Assembly: GCA_947627465.1 (NCBI GenBank)
Contig: CANQWD010000020.1
Span: 1-47,058, forward strand
DNA length: 47,058 bases
Source: an uncultured Clostridia bacterium
GTDB lineage: Bacteria > Bacillota > Clostridia > Oscillospirales > Ruminococcaceae
Direction: 5' to 3'
The translations under genes and the position numbers were made by a program. This document shows, one piece after another, positions 16,974 through 23,914 of the stretch. The notes below the pieces were generated by a model. It was not told the origin of the DNA, ran no database searches, and was given only the letters and a program-made list of their open reading frames with translations. The number at the start of each line of letters is the position of its first letter. The first letter of the stretch is position 1.

Positions 16974-16979
16974 AAATAC

Positions 16980-17009
16980 ATTATAATGTATAAGCCATAT
17001 GAATGTCAA
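16980..17009 (-). promoter_or_regulatory. sigma-A promoter reading into the palindromic array
   Basis: On the minus strand TTGACA (17004-17009) and TATAAT (16980-16985) are perfect and 18 bp apart. No gene lies downstream before the scr region, only the structured array. Confidence 0.75.
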
Positions 17010-17090
17010 GCCTTTTTTTACAGCCTATCAAAAATTGCTCTGCTGAAGTTCCGTCCGTACTCTGACAGACAATCCATTATATACGGCATT

Positions 17091-17636
17091 TCACATCCCC
17101 ATAGACATTCCCATTTCTTCGGACTCGTCCTGATCCTCGGATTCGTCCAAATCCTCGTCCTCATCGTCAAAATCGTCCGAAAAATCGGTGCTTTCCTGTT
17201 CCTCGGGTTCTTCCCCGACCTCCTCGGAAACGCTCTCACAATCGCTCACAGCGGCTGTTTCTTGACGTTCTGTGTGTTCCTCTACCACTCTCTCGGAATC
17301 GGTCGGTGCTTCGCTCATGTCTGCGCGCTGTGTTAAATCACGGTTGATCTCGGTTTCGATCAGCCCGATCACGAACTGCTTTTGCGTCATATTATTGCGC
17401 TGCAGATAGTCTTTAATCTTTTGAAAAAGCTCCTCCGGTACCTGAAACGCCAAAGTTCTCATATTTCCCATGTTCTTGTCCTCCTGCATATTAAGTTTAG
17501 GGTGAAGCTCATTCTGAAGCGCCATGCTTACAAAGTCCCCCATTGTCATTGCGTGTTCTTCAATGTACCGCCTGACCTCCGCGTGAAGTTCCGCGTCGAT
17601 CTTGACGGTAACACCTTTTTTCTCGTTAGTTGACAT
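17091..17636 (-). CDS. tandem ribbon-helix-helix protein with acidic tail
   Basis: A 181-residue protein with two RHH-like segments: TVKIDAELHAEVRRYIEE... (about 9-44) and RTLAFQVPEELFQKIKDYL... (about 59-95). The C-terminal half is strongly acidic (runs such as SDDFDDEDEDLDESEDQDES) and ends in Met/Gly residues. RHH proteins of this kind in clostridial mobile elements are DNA-binding regulators or relaxosome/partition accessories; which one cannot be told. AAGGGAT precedes the ATG. Its start overlaps the small gene upstream by 11 bp, placing it last in the recombinase operon. Confidence 0.75.
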   Translation of the reverse strand: MSTNEKKGVTVKIDAELHAEVRRYIEEHAMTMGDFVSMALQNELHPKLNMQEDKNMGNMRTLAFQVPEELFQKIKDYLQRNNMTQKQFVIGLIETEINRDLTQRADMSEAPTDSERVVEEHTERQETAAVSDCESVSEEVGEEPEEQESTDFSDDFDDEDEDLDESEDQDESEEMGMSMGM

Positions 17637-17760
17637 TGTCCATATCCCTTTCTAAATATTTTCTAAACGCAGATTCCGCAATATCTTCTATTGCGGAACC
17701 CGTTTGTGCCGCCTCTATAAGCAGCAGTTCATAAAGCCATGCCGGAATCTCAATCTCCAT
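17626..17760 (-). CDS. small RHH-like protein, 44 residues
   Basis: The protein begins MEIEIPAWLYELLLIEAA and ends KYLERDMDNVN, with a beta-strand then two helices as in a minimal ribbon-helix-helix fold. It overlaps the stop of the recombinase gene upstream by 11 bp and the start of the acidic-tailed RHH gene by 11 bp. AAAGGAT lies five bases before its ATG. The double overlap and good ribosome site make it a likely real gene despite its size. A repressor or antidote-like role is conceivable, but nothing proves it. Confidence 0.7.
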   Translation of the reverse strand: MEIEIPAWLYELLLIEAAQTGSAIEDIAESAFRKYLERDMDNVN

Positions 17761-19384
17761 TTAAATCCTTTCGTATTTCAAAGCCGCCTTTAAAGGTAAC
17801 CGTTATGGTGTCCTTGCTTTCGACCGTGACCTTTTCAATAAGCTGCCGTACCGCAACATCATCGTATTCGGTCATGGTGAAATCCTCGTTTTCGAGCCGT
17901 TCCAGAATCGCGTCAAGCTCGGCGGAGCCTCTTTGAGCCGTCATCTGTTTCGCTTTTTCGGTTTCAATGAACTCCCGCAGCGTTTTCATTTCCTCACTGA
18001 ATTTCTCGATATCCGACATCGCGCTTTGCGCTGTTTCGGGTACGGTTGCCAGCTTTATCAGCTCGTCTATGTTGTGTGCCAGTTCGTCGATCCGTTGCTG
18101 TGCTGCCTGTACGCTGCCATTAAGATTCGGGTCAAGCACTTCGGTTATGCTTTCACGGAGTGCCTTTGCCACATCATCCTTGACCTCGCAGAACTCGTTT
18201 ATTGCGCTTACAATCGCTCTGTGGAGTGTCTGTTCCTCCACGGTCGGAGAACTGTGGCATTTCTTTTTTCCGTATTGGATTCGATTGATACAGCGCCACT
18301 TTATTTCCTTGAAGCCTTTAGCAGTCCATGTTACTCGGCGGTAATGTGAACCGCACTCGCCGCATATCAGCAGCTCCGACAGCGCATATTTGGCGCTATA
18401 CTTGCCTTGCTCGGTCTTGCCGAGTTTACTCGCAATCGCTTTCTTTGCACCTCGCCGTGCCATTTCTTCCTGCACCCGATTGAAGTCGGCTCGGGATATG
18501 ATCGGCTCGTGATGGTTCTTGACCAGATACATCGGCAGTTCGCCGTTGTTCTTGCGGCTCTTTTTGGTAATGCAGTCGGTTATGTAGGTTTTTTGCAGGA
18601 GAGCATCGCCCGTATATTTTTCGTTTACGAGAATGCTTTTCACGACCTCGGTTTGCCATACGGTTTGCTTGTGCTTCGTTTTAATACCTCGGGAGTTGAG
18701 CGAATCGGCAATCTGCTTAAGGCTCATTCCGTCAAGGTAGCTGCGAAAAATCTCTTTTACGATCTCCGCTTCCTCGGGTATGATTTCGGGAAGGTCGTTC
18801 TCGCCCTTTTTATATCCGAGCAGCTTTTTGTATTGTATCGGCACATTGCCGCTTTTGAAGCTCTGCCGCACTCCCCATGATACGTTTTTACTTATCGACT
18901 CGGACTCCGCTTGGGCAAAGCAGCTCATGATCGTGATTAGCATTTCACTTTCCGCAGTCAGCGTGTTGATATTTTCTTTTTCGGAGATGACCGCTATTCC
19001 GAGCATTTTCAGTTCTCTGATGTAATTCAAGCTATCGACAGTATTTCTTGCGAATCGGGATAGTGATTTTGTAAGGATCACATCGATTTTGCCTTGTCTG
19101 CACAGTCTGATCATTTTGAGAAATTGGGGGCGTTTTTTTGCTTGCGTTCCCGTAATGCCCTCGTCCGCAAAAATGCCAGCCATTTGCCAATCGGGGTTCT
19201 TGTTGATCTTGTTGGTGTAGTATTGGATTTGCGCTTCATAACTGGTTTTCTGCTCTTTGTCATCGGTACTGACTCTGCAGTATGCCGCAACTTTCAAGCA
19301 TTTCGTCGCCTTTTTAATTTCCTCCTGAGCTTTGGCGGGTATCATTACGATCCGCATATTGTTTTGTGTTGCCGTTGCTATCAT
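17750..19384 (-). CDS. large serine recombinase A
   Basis: Site-specific recombinase of the resolvase/invertase large-serine group, 544 residues. The catalytic domain has Ser39 in AYCRVSTDD and the arginine-bearing SLSRFARNTVDSLNYIREL. A Recombinase domain follows (about 195-300), then a zinc-ribbon (CGECGSHYRR with a later C...KKKCH) and a C-terminal coiled coil (about 405-500). GAGGTGCGAAC precedes the ATG, which overlaps the preceding gene's stop by 4 bp (ATGA). It is likely to integrate or excise the element together with recombinase B. Its attachment sites were not identified. Confidence 0.93.
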   Translation of the reverse strand: MIATATQNNMRIVMIPAKAQEEIKKATKCLKVAAYCRVSTDDKEQKTSYEAQIQYYTNKINKNPDWQMAGIFADEGITGTQAKKRPQFLKMIRLCRQGKIDVILTKSLSRFARNTVDSLNYIRELKMLGIAVISEKENINTLTAESEMLITIMSCFAQAESESISKNVSWGVRQSFKSGNVPIQYKKLLGYKKGENDLPEIIPEEAEIVKEIFRSYLDGMSLKQIADSLNSRGIKTKHKQTVWQTEVVKSILVNEKYTGDALLQKTYITDCITKKSRKNNGELPMYLVKNHHEPIISRADFNRVQEEMARRGAKKAIASKLGKTEQGKYSAKYALSELLICGECGSHYRRVTWTAKGFKEIKWRCINRIQYGKKKCHSSPTVEEQTLHRAIVSAINEFCEVKDDVAKALRESITEVLDPNLNGSVQAAQQRIDELAHNIDELIKLATVPETAQSAMSDIEKFSEEMKTLREFIETEKAKQMTAQRGSAELDAILERLENEDFTMTEYDDVAVRQLIEKVTVESKDTITVTFKGGFEIRKDLNGD

Positions 19385-19884
19385 GTTCGCACCTCACATA
19401 TCGTCTTATATTTCAGTTGAGCGCACTTGATTATAAGCGCCTCGACTTTTACCTTATCGAGATTTTCGGAATCGAGCAGCCGATTTATTTCATTGGTCAT
19501 GCGCTGAATTTCGTCGGTCGGCTCATAATTCGTGATTATTATTTCGGACTGCCGTATTTCGTCCTGCGTAGCGGGTTTGCGGTATGTATTGCGCCCCGCT
19601 TTTATTTCGGCGGCGCGAATAAAATCCTCATCGGAAATTATCTTCGGGAATCCGTCCTCGCCGATATATTTTGTGTTCTCAATTACTCGGCAGACCATGT
19701 TCTTATTCCAGACCGCCTTGCCCGTATTATATGGTATCTGCATTTCCGCGGCTATTGTTTTCAGCGATTTTCCGCCTATATATTCGGCGAATATTTTCCG
19801 CACCGCTTCCGCCTCGGGAACGTTCAGCGCGTATTTTCCGTTCACCATGCAGTAGCCGAACGGTATGCTCCTGTTTTTTAACAT
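19381..19884 (-). CDS. recombinase-like protein lacking the catalytic domain
   Basis: A 167-residue protein that resembles only the middle Recombinase domain of large serine recombinases. Signs are PFGYCMVNGKYALNVPEAEAV, then KSLKTIAAEMQIP and a VIENTKYIGEDGFP stretch, ending in a coiled-coil-like helix. The resolvase domain with the catalytic serine is absent, and no remnant of it lies upstream, only four bases from recombinase B. It is co-translated with both neighbours (GAGGTGATGAG before its ATG; 4-bp overlap with recombinase A). It probably acts as a DNA-binding accessory or directionality subunit; this is inferred. Confidence 0.85.
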   Translation of the reverse strand: MLKNRSIPFGYCMVNGKYALNVPEAEAVRKIFAEYIGGKSLKTIAAEMQIPYNTGKAVWNKNMVCRVIENTKYIGEDGFPKIISDEDFIRAAEIKAGRNTYRKPATQDEIRQSEIIITNYEPTDEIQRMTNEINRLLDSENLDKVKVEALIIKCAQLKYKTICEVRT

Positions 19885-19888
19885 CTCA

Positions 19889-21421
19889 TCACCTCACGAT
19901 CCGTTCTGTAAAGCCTATCCCGCCAATCAAGTCGAAGCGTATTTCCGATTCCGACAGCACCGTGATTTTCTCAACGATCAGCCCGAACTTGATTTCATCA
20001 AATTCGTCTATCTGTTCGGCTCTCTCAAATATTCCGATCAGCTTCCGCAGTTCGTCGAGCCTTTCGCCGTCCTTGTCGTCAAGATTGGCATGGAGATGCT
20101 TTTGGGCGGTCAGCAGTTTTCGGTCAAGCTCTTGGGTACGAACTGTGAAGTACGCACCGTCAAGCGTTCCTTGCGAGTTCAGCATGGTCAGCAAGTAGGT
20201 TTGCTGCTTGATCTCGGATATTTCCTTGCGAAGCTCGGCAAGCTGCGTGTTGCCTGATTTTTCTCTGTCGGAGAGCGTTTCAAGTTGGCGGAGCATGGGT
20301 GTGAGAATCGCTTTGTAATGCGCTTGGAGCTTGTTCCACAGCCTTATAAAAGCGCTTTGGAATACCCACTCGCCGATTTGCCTGATGTCGCAATCGCCGA
20401 TATTCTTGTGATCGTGGTTTCGGCATACCCAATATATTTTTTCGCCGTTCTTTTTTCGCCTGAACGTTCCGCCGCATATACATTTTATTTTGCGGCGGAA
20501 CACGTTCGGCTGCGGATTGAAATTATTGTCCAGTTTTCTTGACCTTATCAGCGACTGAACTTCTTTAAACAGACCGCGTTCTATAATGGGTTGATGAGTG
20601 TCGCTTATGTAATACTGCGGTTTCTCACCACGGTTTAATGTTTGACGGAAGGGCAGGGTATCGGTCATGAAACTCTTTTGCAACAAGGTATCGCCTATAT
20701 ACTTTTCGTTCGATAAAATTTCCGATATCCGTGCCGACCGCCATTTTCCGTTTTGAGATGTGGGAATGTTCGCTTTGTTCAGCCTTGCCGATATTTCTTC
20801 CACACCGATCCCATTGGCATACCATGAAAAAATCTGCTTGACGATTTTCGCTTTTTCGGGGTTTATTTTTAATTTCCCGTCTACATAATCATATCCGAAC
20901 GGGGTGGACGCGGTTTTGTAGGTGCCGTCCATCATGCGCTTTTTGACTCCCAATCGGCAGTTCTTGGATATCGACATGGATTCCTCTTGGGCGAATTGGC
21001 TGTATATCGCCAGCATCATTTCCGAGCTGACCTCGGAGGTGTCGATATTCTCCTTTTCAAAGTATACCGATATGCCGAGCGTTTTCAGCTCTCGTACTGC
21101 CTCGAGGCTGTCTTTGGTGTTTCGCGCGAACCTCGATATTGATTTAACGAGTATCCTGTCGATTTTTCCTTTTCGGCAGTCGCTCATCAACCGTTGGAAC
21201 TCGGTGCGCTTTGCTGTTCCCGTGCCGCTTATTCCCTCGTCTGCGTACATATCCACGAACACTGCGTCGGTGCTGTCCTTTAGCAACTCGGTGTAGTACC
21301 TGATCTGTGCCGCAAATGAGTTTAGCTGATCCTCGCTGTTACTCGAGACTCGGGCATAAGCCGCTGTCCTTACGATTCCATCGGAACGATCTTTTGCGGG
21401 TATAATCGTAATTTCAGCCAT
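19889..21421 (-). CDS. large serine recombinase B
   Basis: A 510-residue serine recombinase, paralogous to recombinase A. The catalytic Ser26 is in AYARVSSNSEDQ, with KSISRFARNTKDSLEAVREL carrying the active-site arginines. A Recombinase domain (about 165-270), zinc-ribbon (CICGGTFRRK...CRNHDH) and coiled coil (about 370-450) follow. MAEITII was chosen as start because GGAAGTGAT lies seven bases before it, inside the longer frame. It is first of the three recombinase-type genes. Having two active recombinases of different sequence suggests a heteromeric system, like CcrA/CcrB, but this is an analogy. Confidence 0.93.
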   Translation of the reverse strand: MAEITIIPAKDRSDGIVRTAAYARVSSNSEDQLNSFAAQIRYYTELLKDSTDAVFVDMYADEGISGTGTAKRTEFQRLMSDCRKGKIDRILVKSISRFARNTKDSLEAVRELKTLGISVYFEKENIDTSEVSSEMMLAIYSQFAQEESMSISKNCRLGVKKRMMDGTYKTASTPFGYDYVDGKLKINPEKAKIVKQIFSWYANGIGVEEISARLNKANIPTSQNGKWRSARISEILSNEKYIGDTLLQKSFMTDTLPFRQTLNRGEKPQYYISDTHQPIIERGLFKEVQSLIRSRKLDNNFNPQPNVFRRKIKCICGGTFRRKKNGEKIYWVCRNHDHKNIGDCDIRQIGEWVFQSAFIRLWNKLQAHYKAILTPMLRQLETLSDREKSGNTQLAELRKEISEIKQQTYLLTMLNSQGTLDGAYFTVRTQELDRKLLTAQKHLHANLDDKDGERLDELRKLIGIFERAEQIDEFDEIKFGLIVEKITVLSESEIRFDLIGGIGFTERIVR

Positions 21422-21535
21422 CTCATCACTTCCTTTCAAACACAGTATACCGAAACGGTTTGGGTTTATCTATTACCAATGCTACCGAAATATCCGAGGC
21501 TTTTTGTATCAAAACTGACAAAAGCGGACAAGAGT

Positions 21536-21676
21536 TCAAACCTCTGAGATCCGCTTTATAACAGCCTTTTCGATTTTTCGGCGCTGCGCCTCGGTTATAA
21601 GGTTCTCGTTCAACAGCTTGTCCAGAAAATTTCTGCACAAGTAGAATTTGTACCTGATGATCGCTTCATTGTCCAT
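21536..21676 (-). CDS. SHOCT-like small protein, 46 residues
   Basis: The peptide starts MDNEAIIRYKFYLCRNFLDK and continues with LLNENLITEAQRRKIEKAVI. The pattern of a short helix followed by 'L...NLIT..Q..KI' is that of SHOCT domains, often found in recombinase-linked small proteins. GGAGGAA lies nine bases before the ATG, supporting translation. It is the first small gene upstream of recombinase B, with a 114-bp gap. A role in recombination control is possible but not shown. Confidence 0.75.
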   Translation of the reverse strand: MDNEAIIRYKFYLCRNFLDKLLNENLITEAQRRKIEKAVIKRISEV

Positions 21677-21743
21677 TTTTTGTTCCTCCATACTCTTATA
21701 TTAAATGTGCAATTTTCAATCTTGTTCGGAAACTCAACTGAAA

Positions 21744-22230
21744 TTTGCACACTTTTCAGTGTGCAAACGGTCGCGGTTCCGCGCGATAACAGAGCCGTAA
21801 CCTTATATTTTAACAGCGAATTTCTTCGCTTGTTTGCCTGTAAAACTGTCGTATTTGCCCCGCACCCCCGACATCGGGAATATTTCAGACTGTTGTTGGC
21901 ACAACATCATGGGACTCTCACCCCGGCATGGTTCTCATGCCGCCGCCCCCATTGCTTCTAACTGTGGCTGGACGGAAGTATCATTATCCCCCTGTGCAGG
22001 TTATCGCGCACTTGCTGCCACGCAAGTTTTGGGAGCTTGTCCTTATCGCTCGGTTATATACCATCTTACGGAATAATCTTGAGCCGAGGCTCGTCCGGCA
22101 AAGTGCCGTGCTTGTCCTATCTTGTGATATAGGGAACGTCTTGGCGGGATGCTCCTTTCGCTTTCAACCACTATGGGCTGCACAAGGGAAAGTATCTGAA
22201 ATACTGCTATTAAGTTTTCAAAGAACACAA
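21744..22230 (-). ncRNA. large structured non-coding region between sigma-like and recombinase genes
   Basis: About 490 bases without a credible gene but dense in local hairpins. Examples are TTTGCACAC/GTGTGCAAA (21744-21767), CGCG-GTTC-CGCG (21772-21783), CCCGA/TCGGG (21867-21878), GTTGT/ACAAC (21892-21905), GGCATG/CATGCC (21925-21941), ACTTGC/GCAAGT (22010-22027), GAGCC/GGCTC (22081-22092), CGGC/GCCG (22096-22108) and CCTAT/ATAGG (22116-22133). It would be transcribed on the minus strand after the sigma-like gene. I cannot assign it to a known RNA family. An old decayed coding region is the alternative, but short frames on both strands look random. Confidence 0.5.
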
Positions 22231-22263
22231 GGGGAAAAATTTACCCCTCTACTATATGGAGAT

Positions 22264-22689
22264 TTACCCCCCGTTTTGTACACCCCTTTTCGGAAAATAT
22301 TTTAAAAAAATTTTTCTTGCTCCCCAAATTGACTTGGCGACGGAGTTTGTTCCAACGCCCTCGAGACGCGCTATCTTTCTCATTGAATACCCCTTAATCA
22401 CCATTATAAGCCGTCTGCGTTGTGTTTCGGTCAATTCGCTCATTGCTTGATCGATGAGTATCTCGTTGCGGGATTTGTCGTTTTTTCGCTGCAAAATTAT
22501 TTCGGGAGTTTCGCCGGTGCTGAGTTCTTTGCCCTCATATACGGAGCTTTCTACCGAAAAGCAGTGATAACGCTCCTTGCGTGAGAGATTTTCCTCGTCC
22601 TGTCGGTATTCTATAATAAGGCTGCCGATAGCCTCGTCCACCTCGACCTCCGAAACGGTGCCGTCTGCGAATTTATACTTGATTATCAT
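22264..22689 (-). CDS. sigma-70-like helix-turn-helix protein of mobile elements
   Basis: A 141-residue protein that begins MIIKYKFADGTVSEVEVDE, has a charged middle, and ends with a sigma region 4-like helix-turn-helix (about 85-130). That part reads LTETQRRRLIMVIKGYSMRK followed by IARLEGVGTNSVAKSIW. Small sigma-like proteins with this N terminus are frequent in clostridial conjugative elements and probably control transfer or excision genes. GGAGGATTACATA precedes the ATG, and this ribosome site can be trapped in a stem with upstream CTCC. It lies between the leader (upstream) and the structured region (downstream). A truncated copy is at 39699-39760. Confidence 0.82.
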   Translation of the reverse strand: MIIKYKFADGTVSEVEVDEAIGSLIIEYRQDEENLSRKERYHCFSVESSVYEGKELSTGETPEIILQRKNDKSRNEILIDQAMSELTETQRRRLIMVIKGYSMRKIARLEGVGTNSVAKSIWGARKIFLKYFPKRGVQNGG

Positions 22690-22726
22690 TATGTAATCCT
22701 CCGATCTTGAAATATGGTTAATGGTT

Positions 22727-22990
22727 TCAAGATTGGAGGGGAGGTGCGCGGGAGCGGTAAAACGCTGTATAATGACCTTTTACGACATAAAAAAAGCGCG
22801 TCCGGTGTAAATCGGACGCGCTGCGGTCGTATCTTTCGGGAAATAAATCGTTTGCTTGTATATTCTGTAATTTCCTTTTATTTTTTGTCGAACGAAAAAA
22901 TCCCGCAATCCTTTTGAGGACTGCGGGATCGGTATTTATATGTATCGCTCTTGTTGACGGAGAGCTTGTCCGTTTATATCGTTTTTGCAC
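22727..22990 (-). CDS. leader reading frame upstream of the sigma-like gene
   Basis: An 87-codon frame running through the leader from a GTG start (AGGGG six bases before it, itself in an ATATCCCC/GGGGATAT stem). The product would be basic, starting VQKRYKRTSSPSTR. It spans both leader terminators and ends at a TGA inside the 5' arm of the stem that hides the ribosome site of the sigma-like gene. In the second copy the same frame continues until its stop overlaps the next ATG (TAATG). That coupling suggests it is translated, perhaps mainly as a regulatory leader; the product resembles no protein I know. A TTG start nine codons earlier is possible. Confidence 0.42.
   Translation of the reverse strand: MQKRYKRTSSPSTRAIHINTDPAVLKRIAGFFRSTKNKRKLQNIQANDLFPERYDRSASDLHRTRFFYVVKGHYTAFYRSRAPPLQS
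22789..22821 (-). terminator. second leader terminator
   Basis: On the minus strand GCGCGTCC and GGACGCGC form an 8-bp stem with a 10-base loop, followed by TTTTTTT. It lies about 100 bases before the sigma-like gene, so it would attenuate it. The copy at 39861-39893 keeps the stem through a G-U pair. Confidence 0.8.
22895..22928 (-). terminator. first leader terminator
   Basis: On the minus strand TCCCGCAGTCC and GGATTGCGGGA pair over 11 positions, one a G-U wobble, followed by TTTTTT. On the plus strand the same position would be an A-C mismatch, so the minus RNA is the functional one. It is conserved at 39967-40000. Confidence 0.82.
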
Positions 22991-23054
22991 TATATCCCCT
23001 ATCCGGGGATATATCAAGAATTGTCGTTCCCCATAGAAATTAGTCTATGAGGGC

Positions 23055-23111
23055 ATTATATCATAGAATTATGTAGAAACTCTGTAGATTTACAGTAGAA
23101 ATACAGTAGAA
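23055..23111 (-). promoter_or_regulatory. activator-type promoter with five TAGAA repeats
   Basis: The -10 TATAAT is at 23055-23060. In place of a -35, TAGAA/TAGAT (read on the plus strand) occurs at 23064, 23074, 23085, 23096 and 23107, spaced 10, 11, 11 and 11 bases. Direct repeats at one helical turn upstream of a -10 are the usual target of OmpR/PhoB-type winged-helix activators. The winged-helix gene directly upstream is the obvious candidate. An identical arrangement is at 40127-40183. Confidence 0.75.
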
Positions 23112-23128
23112 AAACGCAAGTTACGACA

Positions 23129-23163
23129 AAAACAGCCGTTCCTCCGATGTGAACGGCTGTTTT
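23129..23163 (-). terminator. terminator of the winged-helix regulator gene
   Basis: AAAACAGCCGTTC and GAACGGCTGTTTT form a 13-bp stem with a 9-base loop and T-runs on both strands. It separates the regulator gene from the repeat promoter. Confidence 0.88.
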
Positions 23164-23164
23164 C

Positions 23165-23590
23165 TTATTTGACCGAATCGAACCTATAACCTACCGATCG
23201 AATATTTTTTATTGTAAATTGTGCGTCAGGAGCTACTTGTAATATCTTTCTGCGAAGGTTACCTATATGGCAGGTAACTGTGTTCTTCGTGTTTCCAAAC
23301 GGCTCCTCATTCCACACGGTTTGATAAATCCGATCATATTCCAAGGTTATTCCTTTATTCAGCGCAAGCACGCACAATAATGCATATTCCTTTGCTGTCA
23401 AATCAATTTTTTGATGATTGTAGCACACCGTTCTTAGGTTAAAATGAATTTCAAGCCCGCAAACCCGCAGCACCGATTCATCTTTGATTTGGTAATACTC
23501 ATATTCTGAACATTCTTTTAAAACCGCCATTATCTTATCGAAAACACAAGATGTTTCGTCATTGAATTCGATTATTAAAATGCGGTTAAT
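23165..23590 (-). CDS. OmpR-type winged-helix regulator without receiver domain (copy 1)
   Basis: A DNA-binding protein whose C-terminal half (about 55-141) is an OmpR/PhoB winged helix: DLTAKEYALLCVLALNKGIT, then WNEEPFGNTKNTVTCHIGNL and the closing RSVGYRFDSVK. The first 50 residues retain only a RILIIEF-like strand and no phospho-acceptor Asp, so it is not a normal response regulator. The homology with copy 2 reaches back to an ATT codon at 23588-23590, seven bases after GGAGG. That makes ATT the likely start; an ATG at 23530 gives 121 residues. It probably activates the repeat promoter downstream. It also follows the sugar operon by 84 bp without a clear terminator. Confidence 0.8.
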   Translation of the reverse strand: MNRILIIEFNDETSCVFDKIMAVLKECSEYEYYQIKDESVLRVCGLEIHFNLRTVCYNHQKIDLTAKEYALLCVLALNKGITLEYDRIYQTVWNEEPFGNTKNTVTCHIGNLRRKILQVAPDAQFTIKNIRSVGYRFDSVK

Positions 23591-23674
23591 ACTATCACCT
23601 CCATCATTCGTAACTTATATCATCAAATTAGTTTAATGCCGGTTAGATTAAGCCGACAGGCGATTGTACGGATC

Positions 23675-23914
23675 TTAGACTGTGACAAACTGATCAAGGC
23701 ATTCTTTGATATCATTTGTTAAAGCCTCATCTGATGAATCAATTTTCAACAACAGCGGACAGCTCAAGTCAAGACTGAACAAACCCATTATGGATTTTGC
23801 GTCCACAACATATCTTCCGGATACCACATCTATCTCACAGTTGAACCTTGTTGCGATGTTTACAAAATTCTTAACATCGTCAATCGTTGCAAGTTTGATT
23901 TTAAGCTCTGTCAT
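23675..23914 (-). CDS. HPr-like (Crh-like) protein lacking the catalytic His
   Basis: A 79-residue HPr-fold protein. The place of phospho-His15 is Lys15 (IDDVKNFVN instead of GIHARPA), so it cannot be phosphorylated by enzyme I. The HPr-kinase site is conserved as AKSIMGLFSLDL (Ser41). That is the Crh pattern: a corepressor form for CcpA rather than a phosphocarrier. TAAGGAGGA precedes the ATG, and it overlaps the fructokinase gene by 14 bp, making it the last gene of the raffinose operon. Together with the Ser46-less HPr at 10078-10335, the two functions appear split between proteins. HPr kinase is not encoded in the window. Confidence 0.85.
   Translation of the reverse strand: MTELKIKLATIDDVKNFVNIATRFNCEIDVVSGRYVVDAKSIMGLFSLDLSCPLLLKIDSSDEALTNDIKECLDQFVTV

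Larger units (their letters stand above)
22697..23170. repeat. direct repeat, left copy (leader and promoter of the regulatory module)
   Basis: Nearly identical, in the same orientation, to 39768-40242; the offset is 17,071-17,072 bases, and only about ten differences were counted by eye over 430 bases. It contains the terminator of the winged-helix gene, the 11-bp-repeat promoter and the leader with two terminators. Flanking genes on both sides are much more diverged between the copies. Confidence 0.9.

Noticed and set aside
21680-22305. Plus-strand frames in the structured region
   Set aside because: They change frame, lack ribosome sites and follow the stems rather than codon patterns.
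23064-23111. CRISPR-like short repeats
   Set aside because: The units are 11-bp with no spacers, and they match an activator-site layout.
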